Source: Devosia oryziradicis (GTDB lineage Bacteria > Pseudomonadota > Alphaproteobacteria > Rhizobiales > Devosiaceae). From it: DNA of 64,000 nt. Location: positions 1,833,001 through 1,897,000 of the forward strand of contig NZ_CP068047.1 in NCBI RefSeq assembly GCF_016698645.1, written 5' to 3'. The notes under the pieces were generated by a model, which did no database searches, had not been told where the DNA came from, and was given only the letters and a program-made list of their open reading frames with translations. Below are positions 43,704 through 53,138 of this stretch, piece by piece; the stretch's first letter is position 1, and each line of letters opens with the position of its first letter. The position numbers were made by a program, and so were the translations under genes.

Positions 43704-44747
<1,044 letters not shown>

Positions 44748-44760
44748 GCGAACAGCAAGC

Positions 44761-44780
44761 GGCCGGGGGAGACCCCGGCC
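44761..44780 (+). terminator. ilvC terminator hairpin
   Basis: Perfect 8-bp stem GGCCGGGG/CCCCGGCC with a GAGA tetraloop, 13 bases after the ilvC stop and followed by a modestly T-rich GTTGTGTTTG. Likely a rho-independent terminator. Confidence 0.75.
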
Positions 44781-44794
44781 GTTGTGTTTGGGCC

Positions 44795-45514
44795 ATGCAG
44801 ATAGTCCCCGTCGCGCATATCGATATTGTCCGTGTGCCCGGTTCCTGGCCGCTCAGCGAGGAGCAGCGCGCGGCGGTCGAGACGCATTGGCGGGATGCGC
44901 TAGCCGCCAATCCGCATCTGTGGGACGGACGCATCCTCGGTCTATCCGCGCCGGGCGGGGGCATGCCGCGGGTCGAAGGGGGCGTATTCCGCGCCGAGGC
45001 GCGCGAAGATGCCTATTCCGCCTTCATGCTCTGGCGCCAACTGGGCTTTCCCGACATCGGCATGTGCCACGCCTTCGGCTGGGCTTTGGTCGTGGGCAGC
45101 GATGGTGCCATCATTTATGGCGTCATGGGCAGCAGCACCGCCAATGCGGGGCGGATCTATCCGCCGGGCGGTTCGCTGGAACCACGCGATGTGTTGGCCG
45201 ACGGGAGGGTGGACGTCGATCGCTGCATCGCGCTCGAGCTCGAGGAGGAGACTGGATTGCGGGCCGAAGACGCCTCATTGGGCGCCATGGTCGCCGTCAC
45301 CGATGGCCCGCGCATCTCCTTCGGCCGTATTTACCGCTATCGCGAGACGGCCGCGACATTGGCGAAGCGCATCCGTGCCAATCTCGACCGGCAGGTTCAT
45401 CGTGAGCTTGACGATGTGGTCGTCATTGCCTCACTGGCCCAAGCCAAGGCGCTTGGCGCCGTGCCCTATGCCGTTGCCGTGGCCGAGGCTTACTTCGCGG
45501 GGCAAGTGGGTTGA
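44795..45514 (+). CDS. Nudix-type hydrolase
   Basis: 239-residue cytoplasmic protein. The Nudix helix is recognisable as DRCIALELEEETGLRAEDASLG, preceded by GGSLEP. The spacing between the first glycines and the helix is longer than in the canonical box, so it is a divergent member. Substrate is unknown. The start ATG 44795 lies just after the ilvC terminator; the longer in-frame extension upstream overlaps ilvC and is an artefact. Confidence 0.72.
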   Translation: MQIVPVAHIDIVRVPGSWPLSEEQRAAVETHWRDALAANPHLWDGRILGLSAPGGGMPRVEGGVFRAEAREDAYSAFMLWRQLGFPDIGMCHAFGWALVVGSDGAIIYGVMGSSTANAGRIYPPGGSLEPRDVLADGRVDVDRCIALELEEETGLRAEDASLGAMVAVTDGPRISFGRIYRYRETAATLAKRIRANLDRQVHRELDDVVVIASLAQAKALGAVPYAVAVAEAYFAGQVG

Positions 45515-45531
45515 AGGGGGCATTGCCCGCA

Positions 45532-45552
45532 CCGCCCGGTTGTTCCGGGTGG
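45532..45552 (+). terminator. Probable terminator after the Nudix gene
   Basis: Eight-base-pair stem CCGCCCGG/CCGGGTGG with one G-U pair and loop TTGTT, 17 bases after the stop, followed by CTTCT. The lack of a clear T-run keeps confidence low. Confidence 0.4.
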
Positions 45553-45616
45553 CTTCTGCCCGCCTGCAACTTGGTCTAGAACCTGACAGGCCAATTTTCG
45601 AGTCGAGAGGGGCGTG

Positions 45617-46087
45617 ATGGACCTGCCAAATTTCCCGGTCGAAGGCGGCTGCCAATGTGGTGCCGTGCGATATCGGCTCAAGGCGAGCCCGCTGGCGGTT
45701 TATAATTGCCATTGCAAGGATTGCCAGCGCTTCTCCGGCGCCGGCTGGTCCATGTCCATGATCGTCCGCGACGAGGATTTCGAGCTGCGCAGCGGGCGGC
45801 TCGAGCAGTACCGGCGCACCGCGGACAGCGGCAATGTCATCGTCATGAACTTCTGTGCCCATTGTCACGGCTGGGTCTGGAACGACCCACCCGCGCCCGG
45901 CATCAAGGTGGTGCGGGCGGGAACGCTTGACGATATCGACTGGGCCGCGCCGGTGGGCAATATCTGGACCGACAGCAAGGCGGCCTGGGCGGAGATCAAT
46001 CCGGCCCTCACCAATTTCCCTAAGGGCATCGCGGACCGGCAGCCGCTCTACGATGCCTGGACACGTTCTACGCATAAGGACACCTGA
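45617..46087 (+). CDS. GFA-family zinc-binding protein
   Basis: 156-residue member of the family named after glutathione-dependent formaldehyde-activating enzyme. Zinc cysteines are visible as GGCQCGAVRY, NCHCKDCQRFSG and FCAHCHGWVW. Most family members have no proven function, so the name should not be taken as proof of formaldehyde chemistry despite the formaldehyde-producing pathway nearby. The ATG at 45617 is used. It is the first gene of a tight three-gene unit with a UPF0303 protein (2 bases) and a PhzF protein. Confidence 0.8.
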   Translation: MDLPNFPVEGGCQCGAVRYRLKASPLAVYNCHCKDCQRFSGAGWSMSMIVRDEDFELRSGRLEQYRRTADSGNVIVMNFCAHCHGWVWNDPPAPGIKVVRAGTLDDIDWAAPVGNIWTDSKAAWAEINPALTNFPKGIADRQPLYDAWTRSTHKDT

Positions 46088-46089
46088 AT

Positions 46090-46584
46090 ATGGCAGCCGC
46101 CGAAGACATTGCCCTGGTCAAAAAGCAGGAGCAGGACCTGGTCCTCGACGCGTTCGACGAAGGCGTGGCCTTCACGCTGGGGCAGGCGATCCGGGACCGG
46201 GCAGCGGCCGAAGGCCTCTCGCTGGTGGTCGACATCCGGACCTGGGATCGGCAGATGTTCTTTGCCGCCACCCCGGGCACCACTGCCGACAATGCTGAGT
46301 GGGTTCGTCGCAAGATCAACACGGTGCGGCGCTTCCACAAAGCGAGCTACCGCATTTCGCTGGAGCGCGGCGGGGATGGGGTTTTTCCCGAAATTCTCAA
46401 TGCCGGCGCGACCGACTATGTTATCGCCGGCGGGGGCTTCCCGATCAGGGTCAGGGGTGCGGGCATCGTGGGCTGCCTGGCCATTTCGGGGCTGCCCGGC
46501 CGTGACGACCATGGCGTCGCCGTTGCGGCACTGTGCGACCATCTGGGTCTCGATCGCGCTGCATATGCGTTGCCCAAGCAATAG
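46090..46584 (+). CDS. UPF0303/heme-degrading domain (HbpS-like) protein
   Basis: 164-residue protein of the GlcG/HbpS/UPF0303 superfamily. Conserved parts include EGLSLVVDIRTWDRQMFFAATPGT, NAEWVRRKINTVRRFHKASY and the C-terminal glycine-rich segment GGGFPIRVRGAGIVGCLAISGLPGRDDH. Members are small alpha/beta proteins of poorly known function. It starts 2 bases after the GFA gene. Confidence 0.82.
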   Translation: MAAAEDIALVKKQEQDLVLDAFDEGVAFTLGQAIRDRAAAEGLSLVVDIRTWDRQMFFAATPGTTADNAEWVRRKINTVRRFHKASYRISLERGGDGVFPEILNAGATDYVIAGGGFPIRVRGAGIVGCLAISGLPGRDDHGVAVAALCDHLGLDRAAYALPKQ

Positions 46585-46592
46585 GGGCCAAG

Positions 46593-47480
46593 ATGAAGCT
46601 CAATTATCTGCTGCTGGATGTGTTCACGCGCGAGCGCCTGCAGGGCAATCAGCTGGCGGTGGTCTGCAGGGCCGACGGACTGCTCGATGGCGAGATGCAG
46701 GCTATAGCCCGCGAGTTCAACCTCAGCGAAACCGTGTTCATCCTCAAGCCGCATATCGAGCGCAACACGGCCTCGATCCGCATTTTCACGCCTTATGCCG
46801 AGTTGCCCTTTGCCGGGCACCCCACGGTGGGCGCCGCGGTGGTGCTGGGGCTGCAGAACAAGGTCAGCGCCGTGCGGCTGGAAGAACAGGTCGGTCTTAT
46901 CACCGCGCTGTTCGAAAAAGCCGACAGGCGCTCCGGCGAAGCCCGTTTTGCCCTGCCGCGGCTGCCATCGCGCGTCGCGTCGCTGACCGATCGGCTGGGC
47001 ATGGCCCAGGCCCTGGGCATCGAAGTCGAGGATATCGGCTGCGATCTCTATGAGCCGGCCGTATTCTCGGCGGGGGTGACGTTCCATCTGGTTCCTGTGC
47101 GCAATGCCGAGGTGCTGCGCAGGATCAAGGTCAATACCGGCATCTGGAACAGCGTCTTCTCGCATGACCACAATTCAGCCTACGTGTTCACCCTGACGCC
47201 CGAAGAGCCGGAAAACGACCTGGCGGCGCGCATGTTCGGCATGGATGTGGGGGAGGACCCAGGGACGGGGTCGGCAGCGGCAGCGCTGATCGGACTGCTT
47301 GCCGAACATGCCGATCTGGCAAGCGGGCAGGCCGACTTCACCCTGCGGCAGGGCCACGAAATGGGGCGGCCCTGCCGCATTACCATCCAGCTGCGCAAGG
47401 ACAATGACGTGCTGATCCATGGCGGCATTGGCGGGCATGCAGTGATCGTTGGGGAAGGCGTGCTCGATCTCGAGCCCTAG
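46593..47480 (+). CDS. PhzF-family isomerase/epimerase-like protein
   Basis: 295-residue two-domain protein of the diaminopimelate-epimerase fold. N-terminal LNYLLLDVFTRERLQGNQLAVV and EFNLSETVFILKP (with the catalytic Glu of the family) are followed by FTPYAELPFAGHPTVGAA and, in the second half, GEDPGTGSAAAALIGLLAEH. The family is named after a phenazine enzyme, but no phenazine genes are present, so a different isomerisation is likely. It starts 8 bases after the UPF0303 gene at ATG 46593. Confidence 0.88.
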   Translation: MKLNYLLLDVFTRERLQGNQLAVVCRADGLLDGEMQAIAREFNLSETVFILKPHIERNTASIRIFTPYAELPFAGHPTVGAAVVLGLQNKVSAVRLEEQVGLITALFEKADRRSGEARFALPRLPSRVASLTDRLGMAQALGIEVEDIGCDLYEPAVFSAGVTFHLVPVRNAEVLRRIKVNTGIWNSVFSHDHNSAYVFTLTPEEPENDLAARMFGMDVGEDPGTGSAAAALIGLLAEHADLASGQADFTLRQGHEMGRPCRITIQLRKDNDVLIHGGIGGHAVIVGEGVLDLEP

Positions 47481-47544
47481 AAGCATTTCAGCGCTGACAG
47501 TTTCCCGCTGCCGGTGCTAGTTTAATAGGGGAGAGGGGCCTCTC

Positions 47545-47973
47545 ATGGACATCGTTATCAATCTGCTCATCGCAGCGCATATTCTGGCATTCGTCGCCGG
47601 CGGATCGAATTCCGTCGTCGGGCCGGTGATCGGGGCAAGGATGGCCGCGGCGACGCCGGACATGCGGGCAGGCTATTTTGCCGTGATGGAAACACTTTCC
47701 AAGGTCGGTCGCGCGGCGATGGTTGTGCTGCTGGTGTCCGGCCCAGCCATACTCTGGCTCAAGTATGGTGGGCTCGGCGGCGCCAGCATCTGGTTCTGGA
47801 TCAAGATGGCGCTAGTCGTCGTCATGTTTGCTTCCATCGTCGTCGGCGGCATCAACGTGAAAAAGCTGCAGGCGGGCGATGTGGCGGCCGGAAAGCGGGC
47901 AGACCTTGCCCACAGGATCACCGGCTTGGCCTTCCTGGGCGTCGTGATTTCGGCGGTATTCGCCTTTAACTAG
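47545..47973 (+). CDS. Small four-helix membrane protein of unknown function
   Basis: 142-residue protein with about four transmembrane helices (residues about 3-25, 50-75, 82-102 and 120-141). It resembles CopD/DUF2269-like integral membrane proteins in layout, but I do not recognise a family with confidence. The gene stands alone with GGGGAGAGGGG-type ribosome-binding sequence before its ATG and is followed by the leader region of leuA. Confidence 0.6.
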   Translation: MDIVINLLIAAHILAFVAGGSNSVVGPVIGARMAAATPDMRAGYFAVMETLSKVGRAAMVVLLVSGPAILWLKYGGLGGASIWFWIKMALVVVMFASIVVGGINVKKLQAGDVAAGKRADLAHRITGLAFLGVVISAVFAFN

Positions 47974-48070
47974 ACGAAAAGCCTAAAGCAAAAAAACAAC
48001 CTGGACTTCTGCTCGGGCTTGCGCGGATCGGCAGATTCGCGCATTCTTGCGCCAAATCGAGACCACAGCC

Positions 48071-48196
48071 ATGCAGCGCAATCGCGCCAAAGCCATAGCA
48101 ATTGCCAAGACTCAGGACCGCAACCGCGCCCTGATGCTGGCTGCTGGGCTGCTGCTGCTTCCCGTTGCGCTCCTTCTCCTTCTTATCAGCCCCTGA
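48071..48196 (+). CDS. 41-codon Leu-rich frame, possible leuA leader peptide
   Basis: Reading frame upstream of leuA, starting MQRNRAKAIA and ending in LLLLPVALLLLLISP. It has 11 leucines, all in the last 21 codons, in runs of four and five, with CTT used five times. The stop codon lies inside a potential stem (CCCCTGA 48190-48196 with TCAGGGG 48224-48230). This is what a leucine-attenuation leader would look like. The alternative is a small single-helix membrane protein: basic N-terminus, then a 21-residue hydrophobic stretch. No strong ribosome site is seen and no T-run follows the downstream hairpin, so the role is unsettled. Confidence 0.5.
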   Translation: MQRNRAKAIAIAKTQDRNRALMLAAGLLLLPVALLLLLISP

Positions 48197-48259
48197 TCAC
48201 CGGCAGCTCGAACGAGCGGGTCGTCAGGGGATAACGCCATCAGCCGAACAGAGATTGTC

Positions 48260-48287
48260 CGGCCTGCAGAGCTTTGACTCTGGGCCG
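48260..48287 (+). promoter_or_regulatory. Hairpin in the leuA leader
   Basis: CGGCC(TG)CAGAG, loop CTTTGA, CTCTGGGCCG: ten base pairs with a two-base bulge, ending 19 bases before the leuA start and next to its AGGA ribosome site. It could be a terminator without a strong U-tract or a structure controlling translation. Confidence 0.4.
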
Positions 48288-48306
48288 CCCGATAGGAATA
48301 CGAGAC

Positions 48307-49866
48307 ATGTCCGCCGCAACCGACACCAACAAAGACCGCGTCTTCATCTTCGACACCACGCTGCGTGATGGCGAGCAATCGCCCGGCGCGACCATGACGC
48401 TGGAAGAAAAGCTGCAGGTCGCCGAAACGCTCGATGAGATGGGCGTCGACATTATCGAGGCCGGCTTCCCCATCGCCTCCAACGGCGACTTCGAGGCCGT
48501 CGTTGCCGTGGCCAAGGCCGTCAAGCGCTCGACGGTGGCGGGTCTCGCCCGGGCCATCACCGCCGATATCGACCGGGCCGGCGAGGCCGTGCGCCATGCT
48601 CAACGCGGCCGCATCCACACCTTCGTTTCGACCTCGCCAATCCATCTGGCGCATCAGATGAAGAAGACCGAGGACGAGGTGATCGAAATCATCGCCCGTA
48701 CCGTGGCGCAGGCCCGCAACCTGATCGACGATGTCGAATGGTCGGCAATGGATGCGACCCGCACGCCGCTGGAATTCCTGAAGCGCTGTGTCGAGACCGC
48801 CATCAAGGCCGGCGCCACGACGATCAACCTGCCCGATACTGTCGGCTACGCTGTGCCGGACGAGCACGAGAAGATGTTCCGCGACATCATCACCCAGGTG
48901 CCTGGCGCCGATAAGGCGATCTTTTCCGCGCATTGCCATAACGATCTCGGCCTGGCGGTAGCCAATTCGCTGGCCGCCGTCCGTGGCGGCGCGCGCCAGG
49001 TGGAATGCACCATCAATGGGTTGGGCGAGCGCGCTGGCAACGCTGCGCTGGAAGAAATCGTCATGGCGCTGCGCACCCGCGCGGATGCCATGCCGTATCA
49101 TACCCAGATCGAGACAACCCATCTGGCCCGCGCCAGCAAGGTCGTGTCCGCTGCCGCCAACTTCCCGGTGCAATACAACAAGGCCATCGTGGGCAAGAAC
49201 GCCTTCGCGCACGAGAGCGGCATCCATCAGGACGGCATGCTCAAGAATGCCGAGACCTACGAGATCATGACCCCGGCCAGCGTGGGCATCAAGGAAACGA
49301 CCCTAGTGATGGGCAAGCATTCGGGCCGCGCTGCCTTCAAGGACAAGCTGCGCGAGCTGGGCTACGAGCTGGGCGACAACGCCTTCCAGGAGGCTTTCGT
49401 CCGCTTCAAGGACCTGGCCGACCGCAAGAAGCATGTCTACGACGCCGACATCATCGCGCTTGTCGATGATGAGGTCGGGTCGGTGGGCGACCGCATCAAG
49501 CTGGTCGACATGGAAGTGGTCAGCAAGACCGGTGGCACCCACAAATGCAGCATTACCCTTTCCATCGACGGCGAGGAATCCTCGGTCACCTATGAAGGTA
49601 CCGGCTCGGTGGACGCGATTTTCAACGCCATCAAACAGGGCGTTGGCCAGCAGCCACATCTGGTGCTCTACGCCGTCGATGGCGTGACCGGGGGCACCGA
49701 CGCGCAGGCTTCGGCTCATGTGCGTCTCGAAATGAACGGGCGCATTGTCTCGGGCAATGCTGCCGAGCCCGATACCCTGGTGGCCTCGGCTCGCGCCTAT
49801 CTCAATGCCTATAACCGCCTGCTGATCGAACGCGGGGCTTCGGCCCAAGGGGCAATGGCGGGCTAA
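48307..49866 (+). CDS. leuA: 2-isopropylmalate synthase
   Basis: 519-residue enzyme condensing acetyl-CoA with 2-ketoisovalerate, the first committed step of leucine synthesis. Catalytic domain landmarks are [36 protein letters not shown] and [19 protein letters not shown]. The C-terminal LeuA allosteric domain for leucine feedback is present (about residues 390-510). The start ATG 48307 ([10 protein letters not shown]) is preferred to the in-frame upstream codon because it has AGGA before it. A Leu-rich short frame and hairpins lie in the leader. Confidence 0.97.
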   Translation: MSAATDTNKDRVFIFDTTLRDGEQSPGATMTLEEKLQVAETLDEMGVDIIEAGFPIASNGDFEAVVAVAKAVKRSTVAGLARAITADIDRAGEAVRHAQRGRIHTFVSTSPIHLAHQMKKTEDEVIEIIARTVAQARNLIDDVEWSAMDATRTPLEFLKRCVETAIKAGATTINLPDTVGYAVPDEHEKMFRDIITQVPGADKAIFSAHCHNDLGLAVANSLAAVRGGARQVECTINGLGERAGNAALEEIVMALRTRADAMPYHTQIETTHLARASKVVSAAANFPVQYNKAIVGKNAFAHESGIHQDGMLKNAETYEIMTPASVGIKETTLVMGKHSGRAAFKDKLRELGYELGDNAFQEAFVRFKDLADRKKHVYDADIIALVDDEVGSVGDRIKLVDMEVVSKTGGTHKCSITLSIDGEESSVTYEGTGSVDAIFNAIKQGVGQQPHLVLYAVDGVTGGTDAQASAHVRLEMNGRIVSGNAAEPDTLVASARAYLNAYNRLLIERGASAQGAMAG

Positions 49867-49879
49867 GACTGCAGCTCCA

Positions 49880-49905
49880 TGCCCCGGCCAGCGGTGGCAG
49901 GGGCA
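49880..49905 (+). terminator. Possible leuA terminator
   Basis: TGCCCC-gg-CCA / TGG-ca-GGGGCA stem-loop with a symmetric internal loop starts 13 bases after the leuA stop. No T-run follows. Confidence 0.3.
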
Positions 49906-49916
49906 GGGAGGACTGA

Positions 49917-50366
49917 ATGGACTACCTATTGATAGAGGTCAGCGAGGCGGACGACTGGTCGGCCTATCACGCGATCCGCCGCCAGGAACTGTTCGAAGCC
50001 AAGGGCCGGCATGGCATCTACGATCCCAATCGGCCGGACGAGCGGCTGCCGGGGATGCATCCCTACCTGCTCAAGGCCGATGGCCAACCGGTTGGCACGA
50101 CGCGCCTCGATATTCGGGACGATGGCACCTGCATCTTCCGCCTGGTGGCGATCACCGCTTCCGAGCAGGGCAAGGGGCATGGTCGCGTGCTGGGCCGGAT
50201 GGTGGAGCAGATGGCGCGGGAGCACGGTTCTCATACGGCTTATGTGAACGCTGCGCCGAATGCCCTAGGATACTATGAAGCCACGGGCTGGCAGCGCCAC
50301 GTCTGGGATGAGGCGGAGCTGGTCAGCATTGCCAGCGATTGCATCCAGATGCGCAAGGCGCTCTGA
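49917..50366 (+). CDS. GNAT-family N-acetyltransferase
   Basis: 149-residue acetyltransferase. The acetyl-CoA loop is FRLVAITASEQGKGHGRVLGRMVEQMA (Q/R-x-x-G-x-G/A form). The C-terminal segment NALGYYEATGWQRHVWDE is the usual GNAT closing motif. Substrate unknown. It is 50 bases after leuA with GGGAGGA before its ATG, and converges on the gene at 50,373. Confidence 0.85.
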   Translation: MDYLLIEVSEADDWSAYHAIRRQELFEAKGRHGIYDPNRPDERLPGMHPYLLKADGQPVGTTRLDIRDDGTCIFRLVAITASEQGKGHGRVLGRMVEQMAREHGSHTAYVNAAPNALGYYEATGWQRHVWDEAELVSIASDCIQMRKAL

Positions 50367-50372
50367 CGGACG

Positions 50373-50693
50373 CTAAGCGGTCGGCTTGGCGGCAAGCAGG
50401 ATTGGCTCGACCTCGATCAGCTCGAGCCGGCGGACCATGTCGGCCGTGCCGCGCTTGTATTTGAGGAAGTGCGGCGAGCCGATATGCGCCTGGTAGGCTG
50501 CCGCTGAGGCATATTGTTCGAGCAGCTCGATAGAGTGCGGCGCGTCCTTGCGCGCCGTCGCGTGGAGCATCAGCACGCCCGGCTCCAGTCGTATCGAGGC
50601 CTCGATCTCTTCGGTGAGATAGGCCAGGTATTTGTCCAACTGGGCCGGGTCGATCTCAAGCCGCGCAATGCGGGTGATCGGCTGGTCCGTCAA
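50373..50693 (-). CDS. Antibiotic biosynthesis monooxygenase (ABM)-like domain protein
   Basis: About 106 residues when started at TTG 50693 (MTDQPITRIARLEIDPAQ). The ferredoxin-like alpha+beta ABM fold is suggested by LEIDPAQLDKYLAYLTEEIEASIRLEPGVLMLHATARKDAPHSIELLEQYASAAAYQAHIGSPHF. Such proteins are often quinol monooxygenases or heme-degrading enzymes, but many are uncharacterised. The proposed start overlaps the stop of the aminotransferase gene (TTGA), suggesting coupling. The longer open frame upstream reads the aminotransferase out of frame. Confidence 0.72.
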   Translation of the reverse strand: MTDQPITRIARLEIDPAQLDKYLAYLTEEIEASIRLEPGVLMLHATARKDAPHSIELLEQYASAAAYQAHIGSPHFLKYKRGTADMVRRLELIEVEPILLAAKPTA

Positions 50694-51796
50694 CGACCGA
50701 GCTCCGCCAGGACACCGCCCAGAGCCTGATCGAGCAAAGCGCGATCCTGCGCCGTACCGGCACTGATGCGGATGCAGCGGTTGAGGCCAGTGACGGAAGG
50801 CTTGCGCACGAAGACGCCCCGCTGGGCCAGGCCGTCGAGGATGGCCTGCGCATAGGGGCCGTCGCGGCCGCAATCGACCGCCACGAAATTGGTCGCGGTG
50901 GGCAGGGGCGCCAGTCCATGGCGCCGAGCAATGGCGGCCGTGTCCGCCAGCGATTCCCGGACGGCTGCTATCGCCTGTTCCAGCGCCGCACTGTCCGCCA
51001 GCGCGGCGATCCCTGCTGCCTGGGCCACATTGCTGATGCCGAAATGGTTGCGGATGCGATTGAAGGCCGAAATACTGCGCGCCTCACCGAACACATAGCC
51101 GACTCGTGCCCCGGCCAGCCCGTAGGCTTTCGAAAAGGTGCGCATGCGCAGCAGGTTGGGGCGGTTCATGTCGAGTGGGGGCAGGGTGCCGGTGGGCGCG
51201 AATTCGCCATAGGCCTCGTCGAGGATGATCATCGTGGTTTCCGGCACAGCGGCGATGAACCGCTCAACCGATGCCGCGTCCCACCAGCTGCCCATCGGAT
51301 TGTCCGGATTGGCCAGGTAGACCATGGACGCATTCGTTTCGTGTGCGGCGCGCGCCAGGGCATCGATGTCCTCGCGGTCCCCGATATAGGGCACGGTGTG
51401 CATCTGCGCGCCGTAGCCGAAGATATGGTAGTTGAACGTCGGATAGCCGCCCAGCGACGTGACCACCGTGCTTCCCGGCGCCGCATAGAGCCGTACTGCC
51501 ATCCCCAGAATGGCGTCCACTCCCTCGCCGGGCATGACATTGGCGAAGTCGACGCCCAGATGCGCGGCGATGGCGGCGCGCAGGTCATGGTTTTCGGGAT
51601 CGCCATAGTGCCAGCTGTCCGCCGCCGCCGCCCGCATGGCAGCAAGCACTGAAGGCGCCGGGCCGAACGGGCTCTCATTGGCCCCGATGCGGGCGCGCAG
51701 AGGCACCCCGGTGCGACGCATGATGGCTTCGGGCCCCACGAAGGGAACCGTTTCGTCGAGACCGGCGGTAATGGGCGACAAAGCTGGACGGGACAA
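50690..51796 (-). CDS. PLP-dependent aminotransferase (HisC-like, class I/II)
   Basis: Aminotransferase of about 368 residues. Conserved features are ARIGANESPFGPAPSVLAAMRAAAADSWHYGDPENHDLRAAIA, YLANPDNPMGSWWDA, IILDEAYGEFAP, and the PLP lysine in RTFSKAYGLAGARVGYV. The start is uncertain: TTG 51796 gives the usual family length and begins LSRPALSPI, while GTG 51874 or the frame start at 51967 would add a non-conserved extension. It resembles histidinol-phosphate aminotransferase, but such genes near no his cluster often act on other amino acids. Confidence 0.85.
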   Translation of the reverse strand: MSRPALSPITAGLDETVPFVGPEAIMRRTGVPLRARIGANESPFGPAPSVLAAMRAAAADSWHYGDPENHDLRAAIAAHLGVDFANVMPGEGVDAILGMAVRLYAAPGSTVVTSLGGYPTFNYHIFGYGAQMHTVPYIGDREDIDALARAAHETNASMVYLANPDNPMGSWWDAASVERFIAAVPETTMIILDEAYGEFAPTGTLPPLDMNRPNLLRMRTFSKAYGLAGARVGYVFGEARSISAFNRIRNHFGISNVAQAAGIAALADSAALEQAIAAVRESLADTAAIARRHGLAPLPTATNFVAVDCGRDGPYAQAILDGLAQRGVFVRKPSVTGLNRCIRISAGTAQDRALLDQALGGVLAELGR

Positions 51797-52069
51797 GGCT
51801 GCGACTCGCTGTTCGGCTGTTGGCCGCCATCCTAATGTCGGGTGCGGCTCTGCGGCCAGTGATCTTACATTCACGTTACAACGGCGTTTTGCACAGCCAA
51901 GCCGACCGCTGTGCCACGGAAACCGGGGCTCTCCGGGCAGGAGCGCAAACGGTCGCATTTGCATCAAAGCCTTCGCAGATCGGCAAGATGGTGGAAGGCA
52001 TGCGCGCGCACCCTCTGGCTCGCGTCACCTCCCTGGCGCTCCCCATGATTCTTTCAAGGAGCTTCGCCC

Positions 52070-52279
52070 ATGCCGCCTACCTATGTTCTCGCTCGGGATC
52101 ACCTGCAACGGGCTGCAACGATCCTGCAGGGCGTGGACAGCCGCTCCCGCCAATTGCGGTACATCATCGAGCGGACCATCAGTTTGATGGACGAGACGCG
52201 GCAGGAGCCGCTTCCCCGAGCGACCAATGTGCTCGACTTCGCTGCCTTCCGCGAGAATCGCGTCGGCAGTCTGGACTGA
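52070..52279 (+). CDS. Small protein of unknown function
   Basis: 69 residues, charged, no membrane segment. It starts MPPTYVLARDHLQRAATILQGVD, with a helix-forming N-terminal half (HLQRAATIL, SRQLRYIIERTISLMDE) and a tail NVLDFAAFREN. A clear AAGGAG ribosome site 9 bases upstream of the ATG supports a real gene. The pattern of a short helical pair with a NVLDF-type tail is seen in small Hyphomicrobiales proteins, but I cannot name a family. Confidence 0.6.
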   Translation: MPPTYVLARDHLQRAATILQGVDSRSRQLRYIIERTISLMDETRQEPLPRATNVLDFAAFRENRVGSLD

Positions 52280-52282
52280 ACC

Positions 52283-53068
52283 TCATGGCGCTGGCGGTGC
52301 GAAGCCGCCGGCGTTGTCGAGCAGCGTGCGGAGGCGCTCCTGCAAATCGGAGCGGGCCTGCCGCCAGTCTGCACTTTTTACCGGAATCCGCGCCATCAGC
52401 GTCATGGCGCTGGCGCCCAGGCTGTCCACCAGGACTTCAGGCGGATTGGCTGGCACCGCGTGTGATGTGCCCAGTCCCTCCGCTAGCTGACGCCGGATCT
52501 CGGCCAGGTCCGCGTTGCGCGGCACATCGAATTTCAGTTCGATAATGCGCGACGGCTCGCGGCTGTAATTGACGATCTTGGCGTTCGAGAGCTTGGAATT
52601 GGGGGCAAAGAGAAACACGCCCTCCTGCGTCCGGAGGTGCGTGGCAAACAGTCCGACCTCGACCACGGTGCCGACAATGCCATCCGCATCGATGGAATCG
52701 CCGACATTGAACGGGCGCAGGAACAGCAGCATGATGCCTGCCGCGATATTGGACAGCGTGCCCTGCAGGGCGAGGGCTACGGCAAGGCCAGCAGCGCCCA
52801 GCACGGCCAGGATCGATGCCGTCTCGACGCCGAACTGCCCCAATACGATGACGATCGTCACGAACAGGATTGCATAGCGCGCCACCTGGCCGACCAGGGG
52901 GCCGATCGTCACGTCATGCCGCAGCCGCTGGGACAGCAGCGACGACACGTATTTCGACACGATGCCGGCGATGAACCAGCCCGCAACGAGCACAACCAGT
53001 GCCAGCAGCACCGACCAGGCATTGGCAATGATCCAGGCAAGTGAAATCCCGAACACGGTGTCGTTCAT
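52283..53068 (-). CDS. mscS: Small-conductance mechanosensitive channel (MscS family)
   Basis: 261-residue channel. Membrane helices lie at the N-terminus (AWIIANAWSVLLALVVLVAGWFIAG, ARYAILFVTIVIVLGQFG). The pore-lining TM3 with small residues is ILAVLGAAGLAVALALQGTLSNIAAGIMLLFLRPFNVGD, followed by the beta domain (DGIVGTVVEVGLFATHLRT). It releases solutes such as betaine on hypo-osmotic shock in characterised bacteria. A paralogue is encoded 70 bases upstream on the same strand. Confidence 0.93.
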   Translation of the reverse strand: MNDTVFGISLAWIIANAWSVLLALVVLVAGWFIAGIVSKYVSSLLSQRLRHDVTIGPLVGQVARYAILFVTIVIVLGQFGVETASILAVLGAAGLAVALALQGTLSNIAAGIMLLFLRPFNVGDSIDADGIVGTVVEVGLFATHLRTQEGVFLFAPNSKLSNAKIVNYSREPSRIIELKFDVPRNADLAEIRRQLAEGLGTSHAVPANPPEVLVDSLGASAMTLMARIPVKSADWRQARSDLQERLRTLLDNAGGFAPPAP

Positions 53069-53138
53069 ACGGCTGGCTCCTTTCGTGGTACCGGAAAAAT
53101 CCGAGGTTCCTCAAAAGGTTGCCTGCTCTGGCCGCAGG

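Noticed and set aside
45617..46087. Dedicated glutathione-dependent formaldehyde detoxification
   Set aside because: Only a GFA-family protein is seen; there is no class III alcohol dehydrogenase or S-formylglutathione hydrolase next to it, and the island already uses the glutathione-independent enzyme.
46593..47480. Phenazine biosynthesis cluster
   Set aside because: Only a PhzF-family gene is present; other phz genes are absent and PhzF homologues are widespread with other roles.
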